Source: Bradyrhizobium sp. (GTDB taxonomy: Bacteria; Pseudomonadota; Alphaproteobacteria; Rhizobiales; Xanthobacteraceae). Taken from it: a stretch of 13,332 nucleotides of DNA. The position numbers and the translations under genes were made by a program. This document shows positions 1 to 7,953 of this stretch, piece after piece (within the stretch, counting starts at the first letter, position 1; every line of letters begins with the position of its first letter). A model generated the notes under the pieces. It had not been told where the DNA came from. It saw only the letters and a program-made list of their open reading frames with translations, and made no database searches. Location of the stretch: NCBI GenBank assembly GCA_025960445.1, contig JAICIT010000019.1:1-13332 (forward strand). The letters run 5' to 3'.

Positions 1-74
1 CGGGCGCGGTGCTGCCGGGCCTCTATCCCATGAATGCGGAAACCAAGGCGCGCTACGCAGATTCGAAGAAATAA
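1..74 (+). CDS. 3' end of an unidentified gene (truncated by window edge)
   Basis: The frame starting at base 3 is open from the window edge and ends at TAA 72-74. It gives 23 C-terminal residues, ending in ETKARYADSKK. The stretch is too short to assign a family. It lies 44 nt upstream of the cupin gene on the same strand, and its stop codon overlaps an AGGAGG-like stretch (75-80), so the two genes are probably co-transcribed. A charged, lysine-rich C-terminus is all that can be described. I do not recognise it. The upstream sequence would settle its identity. Confidence 0.5.
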   Translation, partial: GAVLPGLYPMNAETKARYADSKK

Positions 75-78
75 AGGA

Positions 79-98
79 GGGCGCGAAAAATCGCGTCC
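79..98 (+). other. Intercistronic stem-loop before the cupin gene
   Basis: GGGCGCGA (79-86) and TCGCGTCC (91-98) pair over 8 bp with one G-T wobble, around an AAAA loop. No T-tract follows, so it is unlikely to be an intrinsic terminator. It sits between the stop of the upstream gene and the ribosome-binding site of the cupin. It could stabilise the processed mRNA, or mask the first of two AGGAGG-like stretches. The pairing is visible directly. The role is inferred. Confidence 0.4.
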
Positions 99-118
99 GT
101 CGCAAAAGGAGGAACCTG

Positions 119-517
119 ATGGAAATCCATGTCGCTGGCTCGCGGCCGAGCCGTCGTGCGCCCAAAGAGAGTTTCACCGGCACGGTCTGGCAGGACCCTA
201 TCATTGCGGCTCAAGCGCCGGCCCGCATGATCGCCAACCGGGTTGCCTTTGAACCGGGGGCACGTACCGCATGGCACACGCATCCACTCGGACAGACCCT
301 CTACGTGATCTCCGGCGTCGGGCGGATTCAGACCAAGGGCGGGCCAGTGCGCGAGATAAGGGCCGGCGACGTCATCTGGATTCCACCCGGAGAAAAACAC
401 TGGCATGGCGGCGGGCCGACTACGGGAATGGTCCACATCGCGATGCAAGAGTCACTCGATGGAAGCCACGTGACCTGGATGGAGCAGGTCAGTGACACCG
501 AATATGCAGCAGTCTAA
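119..517 (+). CDS. Single-domain cupin, (R)-mandelonitrile-lyase / hydroxynitrile-lyase-like
   Basis: This 132-residue one-domain cupin has an excellent start: AGGAGG at 107-112, then 6 nt, then ATG. The first cupin motif is HTHPLGQ (H53, H55, Q59) and the second is PPGEKHWH (H94, H96). These match the metal-ligand pattern H-x-H-x3-Q ... H of the bacterial Mn/Fe cupins typified by the Granulicella tundricola hydroxynitrile lyase. H106 and Q110, which line the active site in that protein by my recollection, are also present. Length and start agree with that family. The family is often annotated simply as 'cupin domain-containing protein', and most members have no proven reaction. Cyanohydrin cleavage or synthesis is therefore a possibility, not an assignment. 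The gene follows another gene on the same strand and converges on the 514-915 gene, sharing bases at the stops. Confidence 0.9.
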   Translation: MEIHVAGSRPSRRAPKESFTGTVWQDPIIAAQAPARMIANRVAFEPGARTAWHTHPLGQTLYVISGVGRIQTKGGPVREIRAGDVIWIPPGEKHWHGGGPTTGMVHIAMQESLDGSHVTWMEQVSDTEYAAV

Positions 518-915
518 ATCTCGCCGCTTTGGTTGCTGAGCTGCTGTGCGATCTCCCCACCACTCATTTCTTTCCGCAGCATCTCAAATCGACGCCGCAC
601 ATCGCTTTCGCGATCGTCCACAAACCTGACGGCTTCATCCCCGGACATGGGTCCGGTGATCAGAGGCGCCGAGTGTTCACCGATCGTCTCGTCGACGTAA
701 TATTCGCCGCTATTTTCGCGACGGACGCTCCATTTGAATCGGATCGCCGCAATGGGGCCGGGCCCGACCTTGCAATAGCCCTCAGCGCCGCTGCGCTCGG
801 ACCCGACTGCAATATCCTCGACGACCGGCTTTTCCGAGCCGTTACGCGATTCGGGGTGATCGAGCAGACTGGCGATCGCCGCCAGAACATGATCGGTCGG
901 GTCGCTCTGATTCAA
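514..915 (-). CDS. Conserved hypothetical protein, 133 aa
   Basis: I do not recognise a named domain. The chosen start is TTG at 915, because GGAGG (924-928) lies 8 nt upstream of it. Longer versions could start at TTG 942 or 939, but these have no ribosome-binding site. The N-terminus (DPTDHVLAAIASLLDHPE) looks like an amphipathic helix. The middle (residues about 30-90) is likely beta-rich, and the C-terminus has a charged helical segment rich in Asp, Glu and Arg (DDRESDVRRRFEMLRKEM). No signal peptide or membrane segment is visible, so it is probably cytoplasmic. It lies 96 bp downstream of the amidase gene on the same strand and may be the last gene of that operon or a separate unit. The opposite-strand frame (529-936) looks less like protein. 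Coding status is likely; function is unknown. Confidence 0.65.
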   Translation of the reverse strand: MNQSDPTDHVLAAIASLLDHPESRNGSEKPVVEDIAVGSERSGAEGYCKVGPGPIAAIRFKWSVRRENSGEYYVDETIGEHSAPLITGPMSGDEAVRFVDDRESDVRRRFEMLRKEMSGGEIAQQLSNQSGEI

Positions 916-943
916 GGCTTCTGCCTCCGGATCTAGCAACAAT

Positions 944-966
944 CGAACAGCGAAAATTGCTGTTCG
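944..966 (-). terminator. Hairpin between amidase and hypothetical gene (possible weak terminator)
   Basis: CGAACAGC (944-951) and GCTGTTCG (959-966) are perfectly complementary over 8 bp, with a 7-nt A/T-rich loop. It starts 46 bp beyond the amidase stop in the direction of transcription. Only scattered T residues follow (ATTGTTGC), so termination would be weak or partial. It may equally be an operator or an mRNA end-stabiliser. The repeat is seen directly; its role is inferred. Confidence 0.4.
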
Positions 967-1011
967 CGGCCAAACCGTAACAATTTCCGCCGAATAAGGC
1001 TAGTTCTGCCC

Positions 1012-2454
1012 TTACGCGCAGATCGGCGGCAATTTGCCTCTCCACGGGCGCTCCTGTTCCAGCTGCGCCGCCAAACGAAATAACGTTGCCTCATCACCCA
1101 GCCGCGCGGAGAACATCATACCCAGTGGCAAGCCGCCGCGGTTCCACGCCAGCGGCATCGACATCGCCGGCTGGCCGGACATGTTGAACATTGAGGTTGC
1201 CGGTATATAGCGGCGTAGAATTGGCGCGATGTGTGAAAGATCCTTCGACATTGAGTTGAGTTCGCCGATCCGCAGGGGCGGTGAGCAAAGTGTCGGGCAC
1301 AGAAACACATCGCAGCTTTCGAAGAATGTCGCCAGCGCGCGCGAGATCTGGAATGAGCCGAGCTGAGCGGCTACATAATCCGTCGCGGTCGACTTTTGCG
1401 CATTGCGCGCCATTGCAAGCGTCAGCGTTTCAAAGTCGTTTTCCGTCATCGGGCGCCCAAAGCGCTGCTCGGAGAGCCGCACCGTAAGCGCGGTGTTGGC
1501 CGCGACAATCGTCGCCATCACCGCGGCGGGATCGCAGGCGAGGGGAGGAGCGCGCTCCTCCACATGATGACCGAGCTTTGAAAGCAGCGCGGCGATCTCG
1601 CGGGTCGCTGCCGCGACTTCTGGATCGATGGCGTCGCCATAGGGCGATTTGTCCGTGAAGCTTATCCGCAATTGGCCTGGATCCCGGCCGACTTCCTGCA
1701 GGAACGGCCTCTCGGGTGGCGGCGCGACGTACGGGCTCGACGCCTCCGGACCATGAATAGCATCGAGCATGGCCGCGCTGTCGCGAACCGTAATGCTCAC
1801 CACATGACCACAGGAAAAACCACCCCAGCCCTCACCGCGATCCGGACCGAGGGGGGTTCGCGCGCGCGTCGGTTTCAAGCCGAACACGCCGCAGGCCGAT
1901 GCAGGAATACGGATCGAACCGCCGCCGTCGCTCGCATGGGCCACTGGAAGAATGCGGGCCGCAACTGCCGCTGCCGCGCCACCGGACGAACCGCCCGAGG
2001 AGTGCTCGAGGTTCCAGGGATTGCGCGTCGGACCGAACAGACGCGACTCGGTGGTTGGCATCAATCCGAATTCCGGAGTGGAGCTCTTTCCGAAGATCGT
2101 GAGGCCTGCATTGAGAAAACGCTGCGCAAGCGTGCCCGTGTGGTCGGCGACATTATCCTTGTACAAGCTCGCGCCGGAGGTGGTGCGCGTACCCTCCAGG
2201 ATATCAAGGTCCTTTAGAAGAAATGGCACGCCCGAGAACGGCCCAGTGGGTTCGCCTTTCTCGATTTGCCGCGCGGCATAATCGTAATGCTTTACGACGA
2301 CGGCATTGATCTGCGGATCGACCTTGGCTGTTCGGGCAATTGCCTCGTCGAGCAATTCCCTCGGCGTGACCTGCTTCCTTCGGACGAGGTCGGCCAGACC
2401 CAAGCCATCATAATTGCCGTATTCGCTAAATCCCATTTTGGTACTCGCTGACAT
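1012..2454 (-). CDS. Amidase-signature family amidohydrolase
   Basis: Members of this family hydrolyse carboxamides or amide-linked compounds to the acid plus ammonia or an amine, with a Ser-cisSer-Lys triad. All three residues are here: Lys81 in LLKDLD, the cis-Ser156 in SSGGSSGG, and the nucleophile Ser180 in DGGGSIRIPA. The length of about 480 residues is usual. No signal peptide is visible, so it is probably cytoplasmic. The start is uncertain: ATG 2454 is chosen, an adjacent TTG (2457) and an in-frame ATG (2433) are alternatives, and none has a strong ribosome-binding site. It lies 41 bp downstream of the hydroxyacid dehydrogenase and is probably in the ABC-transporter operon, which suggests it acts on the imported compound or a derivative. 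It could in principle be a GatA paralogue, but no GatB or GatC gene is near. The exact substrate is unknown. Confidence 0.9.
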   Translation of the reverse strand: MSASTKMGFSEYGNYDGLGLADLVRRKQVTPRELLDEAIARTAKVDPQINAVVVKHYDYAARQIEKGEPTGPFSGVPFLLKDLDILEGTRTTSGASLYKDNVADHTGTLAQRFLNAGLTIFGKSSTPEFGLMPTTESRLFGPTRNPWNLEHSSGGSSGGAAAAVAARILPVAHASDGGGSIRIPASACGVFGLKPTRARTPLGPDRGEGWGGFSCGHVVSITVRDSAAMLDAIHGPEASSPYVAPPPERPFLQEVGRDPGQLRISFTDKSPYGDAIDPEVAAATREIAALLSKLGHHVEERAPPLACDPAAVMATIVAANTALTVRLSEQRFGRPMTENDFETLTLAMARNAQKSTATDYVAAQLGSFQISRALATFFESCDVFLCPTLCSPPLRIGELNSMSKDLSHIAPILRRYIPATSMFNMSGQPAMSMPLAWNRGGLPLGMMFSARLGDEATLFRLAAQLEQERPWRGKLPPICA

Positions 2455-2495
2455 CAAGCATCGAAACCGACAAATTTCGGCGCAACCTCAGAACA

Positions 2496-3485
2496 TCAGC
2501 CGAGCACGTCCTGATTAATGACGTTTTGCCGGATCGGCTCGCCGTCAAGCGCGCTCAAGATATTACGCGCGGTCTGCTCGCTCATGCGGTCGACGGCCTC
2601 ACGCGTAACACCCGCGACGTGGGGGGCCATAATGACGTTCGGGAGATCAAACAGCGAATGGCCGGAGGGAGGTGGCTCCTGCTCGAAAACGTCGAGGCCC
2701 GCACCTGCAAGGCTGCCGGATATCAGCGCCGCATGCAAGGCGGTTTCGTCGACGATTCCACCACGCGCGGTGTTGATGAGATACGCGGTAGGTTTCATGC
2801 GCTTCAAGCGCGCCGCATTGAACATCCCAACCGTTTCCGATGTTTTCGGACAGTGAATGCTGACGAAGTCAGCGCGGGGCAACGCAGCGTCGAGATCGGT
2901 CACCGGCTCGCAGCCCGCCGCCTTGATTTCAGCGGCAGGCTTATAGGGATCATAGACCAGAACATTCATTTCCATAGCGAGGCAACGCTTGGCGGTGCGC
3001 GTGCCGATGCGACCAAAGCCGATGATCAGTACCGTTTTGCCAAAGAGGTCGAATGGCAGCATCCCCAAACGATGCCCCCATTTGCCGTCCTTGACGATGG
3101 AATGCATTTCAACGGCCCGTTTAGCCAACGTCAGCATCATGAACAGAGCCTGTTCGGCCACCGACGGGGAATTGGCGGTGCCGGCCACCATCAGCGGAAT
3201 TTTTCGGCGGCTTAAAGCCGGAATGTCGACAGCGTCGTAGCCCACCCCGATCCGGGTCACCACCTTCATGTCCTTTGATGCTTCCAACTCCGGCTCACCG
3301 AACCGAGTAGCGCCGAGCGCGACGCCGTGGACCGGCGCCTGCTGCCTCAGCATCGCTTCAAAATCCTTGGCGGAGATCATATTGGGAAATTCGATGAGCT
3401 CGATGTCCTCCCGCTCGCGCAAGAGAATGCGTCCCTGCTGCGACATCGATTCAGTTACGAATATTTTCTTCTTGTTGGTCGCCAT
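2496..3485 (-). CDS. NAD-dependent D-2-hydroxyacid dehydrogenase (SerA/phosphoglycerate dehydrogenase-like)
   Basis: This 329-residue enzyme interconverts a D-2-hydroxy acid and a 2-keto acid with NAD(H). The Rossmann motif is GFGRIG (156-161), followed by Asp179 at the end of the second strand, which favours NAD over NADP. The catalytic residues are Arg241 (INTARGG), Glu270 (DVFEQEPP) and His289 (APHVAG). The length is that of single-subunit dehydrogenases without the C-terminal ACT domain of long SerA forms, so a catabolic role fits better than serine synthesis. The start ATG at 3485 is preceded by a modest GGGCGGGG stretch. It lies 41 bp after the ATPase gene and 41 bp before the amidase start, all on one strand, so it belongs to the transporter operon. 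Glyoxylate/hydroxypyruvate reductase or phosphoglycerate dehydrogenase labels are possible, but the substrate cannot be deduced. Confidence 0.9.
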   Translation of the reverse strand: MATNKKKIFVTESMSQQGRILLREREDIELIEFPNMISAKDFEAMLRQQAPVHGVALGATRFGEPELEASKDMKVVTRIGVGYDAVDIPALSRRKIPLMVAGTANSPSVAEQALFMMLTLAKRAVEMHSIVKDGKWGHRLGMLPFDLFGKTVLIIGFGRIGTRTAKRCLAMEMNVLVYDPYKPAAEIKAAGCEPVTDLDAALPRADFVSIHCPKTSETVGMFNAARLKRMKPTAYLINTARGGIVDETALHAALISGSLAGAGLDVFEQEPPPSGHSLFDLPNVIMAPHVAGVTREAVDRMSEQTARNILSALDGEPIRQNVINQDVLG

Positions 3486-3526
3486 TCCAGCCCCGCCCAG
3501 CCCCCTGACTTTTTCCTTGGGCGCCG

Positions 3527-4627
3527 TCAGAGCACGACACCTGTGGACTCGTTTAGCAGGTGCATATTGTTAAGGTCTACTGCCAAACGAAGCGGCGCCC
3601 CGTCGCGCGCGCCAGCGTTCGGATTGACTCGTCCGCAGACTTCGATGCCTTCGAGCATGAAGTAGATCAATGTCTCCATTCCCATCGGTTCGGTTACGTC
3701 GAGCACCACGTCGAAGGTCTCCACGCCGGGCTCTGTGTGCTGTTTGGCCTCGGTAATGTGCTCCGGCCGGATCCCCAAAATCAGCTTCTCGTTTCTCGCG
3801 ACGTTCTGATATCGCGCCGCACGAGCCGCGGGCAGCGGAAAAGCAATGCGATCGGTCAGCCGGATATTGAGCCTCCCACCGACTTCTTCCAGTCGGCAGG
3901 GCACGAAATTCATTGCTGGTGAGCCAATGAATCCCGCGACAAATCGGGTGGCGGGCTTGTGATAGAGATCGTTCGGAGTGCCGATCTGCTCGATACGGCC
4001 ATGGTTCATCACGACCACCCGGTCGGCAAGGGTCATCGCCTCCACCTGATCGTGGGTAACGTAAACGGTGGTTGTGCGGACCTTTTGGTGTACCTTCTTG
4101 ATCTCAATCCGCATCTGGACGCGAAGCTTGGCGTCCAGGTTGGATAACGGCTCGTCGAACAGAAACACCTTCGGATTGCGCACGATGGCACGACCCATCG
4201 CAACGCGCTGCCGCTGGCCCCCGGAAAGCTGCTTCGGCTTTCGGTCGATCAGGTCGGTGATGTCGAGCATCCGGGCGGCCTCGGTGACCCGGCTTTTGAT
4301 TTCGGCCTTTGGATAGCGCTTGAGACGGAGGCCAAATGACATGTTCTCCGCGACGGTCATGTGCGGATAGAGCGCGTAGTTCTGGAAGACCATCGCAATG
4401 TCGCGGTCCTTTGGCGGTACATCGTTGACGACATCGCCACCTATAATGATGTCGCCATCTGTGATGTCCTCAAGCCCGGCGATCATCCGCAGGGTGGTCG
4501 ATTTCCCGCAGCCGGATGGGCCGACCAGCACTACGAACTCCTTGTCCGCGATATCGAGATCGATGCCGCGCACGGCTTCTACCTCGTCGTAACGCTTTAT
4601 GACCTTGCGCAGCGTAACGTCCGCCAT
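3527..4627 (-). CDS. ABC transporter ATP-binding protein, MalK/UgpC type
   Basis: This is the ATPase that drives a CUT1-type importer and would sit on the cytoplasmic face as a dimer. The motifs, in order, are Walker [10 protein letters not shown] (36-44), Q-loop Q82, signature LSGGQ (134-138), Walker B VFLFDEP (154-160) and the switch His192 in VTHDQ. The stretch [14 protein letters not shown] (about 230-243) and the LGIRPEHI segment begin the C-terminal TOBE/regulatory domain typical of MalK and UgpC. The 366-residue length is normal. It starts 6 bp after the MalG-type permease stop, and its AAGG ribosome-binding site overlaps the end of that gene, indicating translational coupling. Such ATPases sometimes serve several transporters, but here a complete partner set is adjacent. 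I assign no specific symbol because the substrate is unknown. Confidence 0.95.
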   Translation of the reverse strand: MADVTLRKVIKRYDEVEAVRGIDLDIADKEFVVLVGPSGCGKSTTLRMIAGLEDITDGDIIIGGDVVNDVPPKDRDIAMVFQNYALYPHMTVAENMSFGLRLKRYPKAEIKSRVTEAARMLDITDLIDRKPKQLSGGQRQRVAMGRAIVRNPKVFLFDEPLSNLDAKLRVQMRIEIKKVHQKVRTTTVYVTHDQVEAMTLADRVVVMNHGRIEQIGTPNDLYHKPATRFVAGFIGSPAMNFVPCRLEEVGGRLNIRLTDRIAFPLPAARAARYQNVARNEKLILGIRPEHITEAKQHTEPGVETFDVVLDVTEPMGMETLIYFMLEGIEVCGRVNPNAGARDGAPLRLAVDLNNMHLLNESTGVVL

Positions 4628-4633
4628 GAGTGA

Positions 4634-5548
4634 TCAACCTTTTGTCGCGCCGGCGGTCAGGCCGGCGATGTAATAATCCATCAGGAATGCGTAGATGATC
4701 AATGGCGGAGCGGCGCCGAGCAGGGCGCCGGTCATGATCTGTCCCCAGTTGAAGACATCGCCCTTGATCAAGCTCGTAATGATGCCGACCGGAAGCACCA
4801 ATTGATCGTTCGAGGTCGTAAACACCAGGGGATAGAGAAACTGCGCCCATGATACGGTAAATGCGAAGATGGTAGCCGCAATCAGGCCTGGCAGCGCGAC
4901 CGGAATAAAAATCCGCGTCAGGGTCTGAAACCAGGAGGCGCCATCGATGATCGCAGCCTCGTCGAGCTCTTTAGGAATTGAAGCGAAGTATCCGATCATG
5001 ATCCACGTGCAAAAAGGCACGGTGAGCGTCGGATAAATAATCAGCAGCACGTACCATCGATTGATTAACTGGATTCCGGTCCAGTCGCCGAACACCGCGA
5101 ACATTTTGAACAGCGGAATGAACAGCAAGCTATCGGGAATGAGGTAGGTCAGGAAAACGCCGGTCGCGAGTGTCGCCGAGCCCCAGAACCGCATGCGCGC
5201 CAAGGCAAAGGCAGCCGGCACGCTAATCAGCATCGTTATCGTCACCACGAAGATCGAGACCAGCGCCGAATTCCAGAAAAACCTCAGGAACTGGTTCGAG
5301 GTCAGCAATCCAATGTAATTTTCCAACGTCGGATGAAAGACCCACCAGGGATTGGTCGCCGCCGAAATCTCCGCGCTGCTCTTGAGCGAGGTGATCAACA
5401 TGTAGAGCGGCGGCACCAGCGAAAAGATCGCAAACAGGGTGAGGAAGAAGTACGACCACCTCAGCGCCCATTTACGGTCGCGGCTCATGCTTCCATATTT
5501 GACCGCGCGGGTCGGCGCGGCCTTATTGATGATTGCCGTGCTCGCCAT
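4634..5548 (-). CDS. Carbohydrate-type ABC transporter permease, MalG/UgpE-like
   Basis: This 304-residue inner-membrane permease has about six hydrophobic segments, the first at residues about 31-54 and the last at about 270-295. The EAA loop that contacts the ATPase is ELDEAAIIDGASWFQTL (residues 194-210), with the conserved E-A-A and D-G. The C-terminal tail YYIAGLTAGATKG is characteristic of MalG/UgpE-type subunits (family: YF..GLT.GAVKG). Its ATG overlaps the stop of the upstream permease (TGATG at 5546-5550), so translation is coupled. It forms the heterodimeric channel with the 5548-6486 product. Family assignment is firm; the substrate is not known. Confidence 0.94.
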   Translation of the reverse strand: MASTAIINKAAPTRAVKYGSMSRDRKWALRWSYFFLTLFAIFSLVPPLYMLITSLKSSAEISAATNPWWVFHPTLENYIGLLTSNQFLRFFWNSALVSIFVVTITMLISVPAAFALARMRFWGSATLATGVFLTYLIPDSLLFIPLFKMFAVFGDWTGIQLINRWYVLLIIYPTLTVPFCTWIMIGYFASIPKELDEAAIIDGASWFQTLTRIFIPVALPGLIAATIFAFTVSWAQFLYPLVFTTSNDQLVLPVGIITSLIKGDVFNWGQIMTGALLGAAPPLIIYAFLMDYYIAGLTAGATKG

Positions 5549-6486
5549 CAGGCTTCATTCCCGCGTTTGTTGACGTCGCGCAGGATGAAGATCGCCGCGA
5601 CCGCGAGTATGGGCACCATGAACAACGAGACGCTGGCGCCCAACGGGATATCGCTACCCTCGATTCCTATCCTGAAGGCCCATGTCGCGAAGATATGGGT
5701 GTGATCAAGCGGTCCGCCGGCGGTCAGAATCCGCACGATATCGAAATTGGCGAAGGTCACGATCAGGGAGAACAGAGTGGTGATAGCGATGATGTTGCGC
5801 ATCATTGGCAGCGTCACGTACCAGATGCGCTGCCACCAGTTCGCGCCATCAATCGCGGCGGCTTCATAAAGCTGGTCCGGCACCGATTTGAGCGAGGCCA
5901 GGTACATGATCATGAAGAAGGGCGCGCCGTACCAGATGTTGACGAGAATGACGGAGAAGCGAGCCCAATTCGCATCGCCGGTCCACGGGATCGGGCCGAT
6001 GCCAAAAAACGAGAGGGTATAATTGAACGCGCTGTAGGAGGGATCGAACAGCCACAACCATGCCAGTGTACTCATCGCCGGCGGGATCACCCAAGGCACC
6101 AGCAACATCCCCCGCCATTTGCGCTGCCCTTTCGCCGGAATGTTGTGAACGAAGTGAGCGACGATGAAGCCGATCAGGGCTTTGAACACCACTGCGGTGA
6201 TCGCGAAAATGCAGGATTGTTTGACGACCAGCCAGAAGGTATCGCGCTTGAACAGGAACTCGAAATTCCCGAGCCCGATAAAGCGCTGCATCGACTTGTT
6301 CAGCGTCGCCAAATGCAGTGAATAAATCGCCGGATATAGAACCAGAATCGTGATCAGGAGTATCAACGGCAACGTCATCAAAAAGGCTGCGGTCGACTTC
6401 CGCTTCAGGGCGGTTTTCAGACTTGAGCGCTTGCGTGCGCTTTTGGCGCCGGCAACACGATTGGGCTGAAATGCCACGTCGACCAT
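5548..6486 (-). CDS. Carbohydrate-type ABC transporter permease, MalF/UgpA-like
   Basis: This 312-residue inner-membrane permease carries a basic N-terminal tail (KRKSTAAF) followed by a first membrane segment at about 33-55 and five more. The EAA loop is YEAAAIDGANWWQRIWYVTLP (residues about 207-227), the ATPase docking site. The GGPLDHTHIFATWAFR stretch before the final segments is typical of sugar-type permeases. A GAGGA ribosome-binding site (6496-6500) lies 9 nt before the ATG. It follows the binding-protein gene after a 126-bp spacer that contains a strong hairpin, and overlaps the next permease gene by one base. It pairs with the MalG-type subunit. Confidence 0.94.
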   Translation of the reverse strand: MVDVAFQPNRVAGAKSARKRSSLKTALKRKSTAAFLMTLPLILLITILVLYPAIYSLHLATLNKSMQRFIGLGNFEFLFKRDTFWLVVKQSCIFAITAVVFKALIGFIVAHFVHNIPAKGQRKWRGMLLVPWVIPPAMSTLAWLWLFDPSYSAFNYTLSFFGIGPIPWTGDANWARFSVILVNIWYGAPFFMIMYLASLKSVPDQLYEAAAIDGANWWQRIWYVTLPMMRNIIAITTLFSLIVTFANFDIVRILTAGGPLDHTHIFATWAFRIGIEGSDIPLGASVSLFMVPILAVAAIFILRDVNKRGNEA

Positions 6487-6566
6487 GGTGCGTCTTCCTC
6501 GCGAAATTCACTTGAGGAGCCCGGATTACGCCGGCTACCCGAGTTTGCGAACCGGACTTGCGTGCT

Positions 6567-6597
6567 GCGGCGGCCCTCTGACCAGGCGGGCCGCCGC
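6567..6597 (-). other. Perfect 10-bp stem-loop between binding-protein and permease genes
   Basis: GCGGCGGCCC (6567-6576) and GGGCCGCCGC (6588-6597) are exact reverse complements around an 11-nt loop. In the direction of transcription no T-run follows, so complete termination is unlikely. In many binding-protein-dependent operons a stem-loop at this position blocks 3' exonucleases or gives partial termination, so more binding protein than permease is made. That known arrangement fits here. The pairing is seen; the role is inferred. Confidence 0.6.
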
Positions 6598-6612
6598 CGC
6601 AAAAATATCTTC

Positions 6613-7953
6613 TTAGCTGCGCATGAAGCCTTCGCACTCGCCTTCGGCCCAAGCGAGCGTCTTCTCCATCGCTTCGCCCTGATAATACCGCAGGCACATC
6701 TTGGTCAGAGTGGCCTGAGCATAGATCTGCTGGGCCACCTTCGGAGGTGCCGGCGAGGCGGCGATTGAGAGCGTCTGTTGCTTGTACGGGTCCGGATAGT
6801 GGAACAGCGTTCCCTTTGGCGGGCCTTCTTCCGCCCAAACTTTGAATGTCGTTTGTTTTTCGAACGCCGGAAGATCGTAGCCGCCGCTCGCGTTGACCAT
6901 TTTCTCAACAGCCGCCGATTGCGACAGATAAACTAACAAGCTCTTGGCAGCTTCCTTGTTCTTCGAAAAACTCCACGTGGTCCAGAAGTAGGGCAGGAAA
7001 GGCGCGAACCTGCCTTTTGGCCCCTTCGGGAAGCCATGCGTCCAGCACTGCTCCGCGACCTGCGGGGCGTCACGTTTGGCGACCGCCCACGCGCTAGGCG
7101 GATTCATGATCATCGCGCCGCGGCCGGAAACCAGCCATTTATTATTGGAGGCGTCATCCCACGCCGACACATCCGGCGGCAAGAACGCGATCAGTTTCTT
7201 GTAGAAATCCAGGGCCTGGCGAACCGCGTCGGTTTTGACCGTCAAGTTTCCTTTGGCGTCGACGAGATTGGCGCCGAAAGACTGAAAGATCGCGCCGGCG
7301 GTATCGACGTTGTCGGTCGTCTCGCCCAAGCCAATTCCAAATGGGAACCCGCCTTTGTGGCATGCCTCTGCCGCTTTCAGGAAGGTGTCCATGGTCCAGT
7401 TGTCCGCCTTTGGTGCGGCACCTGCAGGATACATTTCCTGGACGTCGATGTTGGCGTATTTCTTCATCAGGTCGATGCGGGAACAGGGACCCTTGATCTG
7501 GCTGCCGACGCAAGTGGGAACACCGAGCCACTTGCCGTCCAATTGGCCGAGGTACTGCACCGCGCTGTTGACGTTGCCGTTCTGCTGGAGCAGCGTCTGC
7601 ATGATATCATTGACGGGCTCGAGCAGTTCGGAGTTGGCGTGGGGCCACCAGCTCGGCATCGCGAGAATGTCATGCCCTGATTTCGCCTGCGCTTCGGCGG
7701 CGATCGTCAGCAGGTTCTTGTTGCCTTGGCTCGGGATATAGTCGATCGAAACTTCGACTTTCTCCTTAGCGGCCCATTCATTGACCAGATCGGTAGAGGC
7801 CTTGTTCGAGCCCGGAACCCAATGGTCCCAGAAACCCATCGTCAGTTTGCCGGCGGCGTGAGCGCCCCTGACATATGGCGCTGCAATCAGTGCAGCGGAT
7901 GATAGCGCGGTAGCAGCTACAAATTGACGTCGAGACAGCTTTCTCCGTGACAT
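6613..7953 (-). CDS. Tat-exported extracellular solute-binding protein, family 1
   Basis: This is the periplasmic receptor of the importer. The start ATG 7953 is chosen because GAGGA sits 6 nt upstream and it yields a classic twin-arginine signal, SRRQFVAATA (R8, R9), followed by an Ala-rich hydrophobic stretch and a likely cut after AHA (residue 33). A TTG at 7977 would lengthen the leader needlessly. The 446-residue length and overall pattern (GFWDHWVPG at the mature N-terminus, DILAMPSWW, aromatic-rich substrate-cleft segments) match family 1 sugar-type binding proteins. Use of the Tat route means it folds before export. At least six cysteines in the mature part could form disulfides, and a family 1 protein with that many is a little unusual. 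It is the first gene of the operon, so its expression probably governs uptake. The ligand is unknown. Confidence 0.93.
   Translation of the reverse strand: MSRRKLSRRQFVAATALSSAALIAAPYVRGAHAAGKLTMGFWDHWVPGSNKASTDLVNEWAAKEKVEVSIDYIPSQGNKNLLTIAAEAQAKSGHDILAMPSWWPHANSELLEPVNDIMQTLLQQNGNVNSAVQYLGQLDGKWLGVPTCVGSQIKGPCSRIDLMKKYANIDVQEMYPAGAAPKADNWTMDTFLKAAEACHKGGFPFGIGLGETTDNVDTAGAIFQSFGANLVDAKGNLTVKTDAVRQALDFYKKLIAFLPPDVSAWDDASNNKWLVSGRGAMIMNPPSAWAVAKRDAPQVAEQCWTHGFPKGPKGRFAPFLPYFWTTWSFSKNKEAAKSLLVYLSQSAAVEKMVNASGGYDLPAFEKQTTFKVWAEEGPPKGTLFHYPDPYKQQTLSIAASPAPPKVAQQIYAQATLTKMCLRYYQGEAMEKTLAWAEGECEGFMRS

Noticed and set aside
529..936. Plus-strand ORF of 135 residues opposite the 514-915 gene
   Set aside because: It has no ribosome-binding site of note and its composition looks like a reverse-frame shadow, while the minus-strand frame gives a plausible helical, charged protein with a GGAGG before TTG 915.
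1672..2281. Long plus-strand ORFs within the amidase gene
   Set aside because: They lie wholly opposite a gene with the complete amidase triad and are Arg-rich, as expected of an antisense frame in GC-rich coding DNA.
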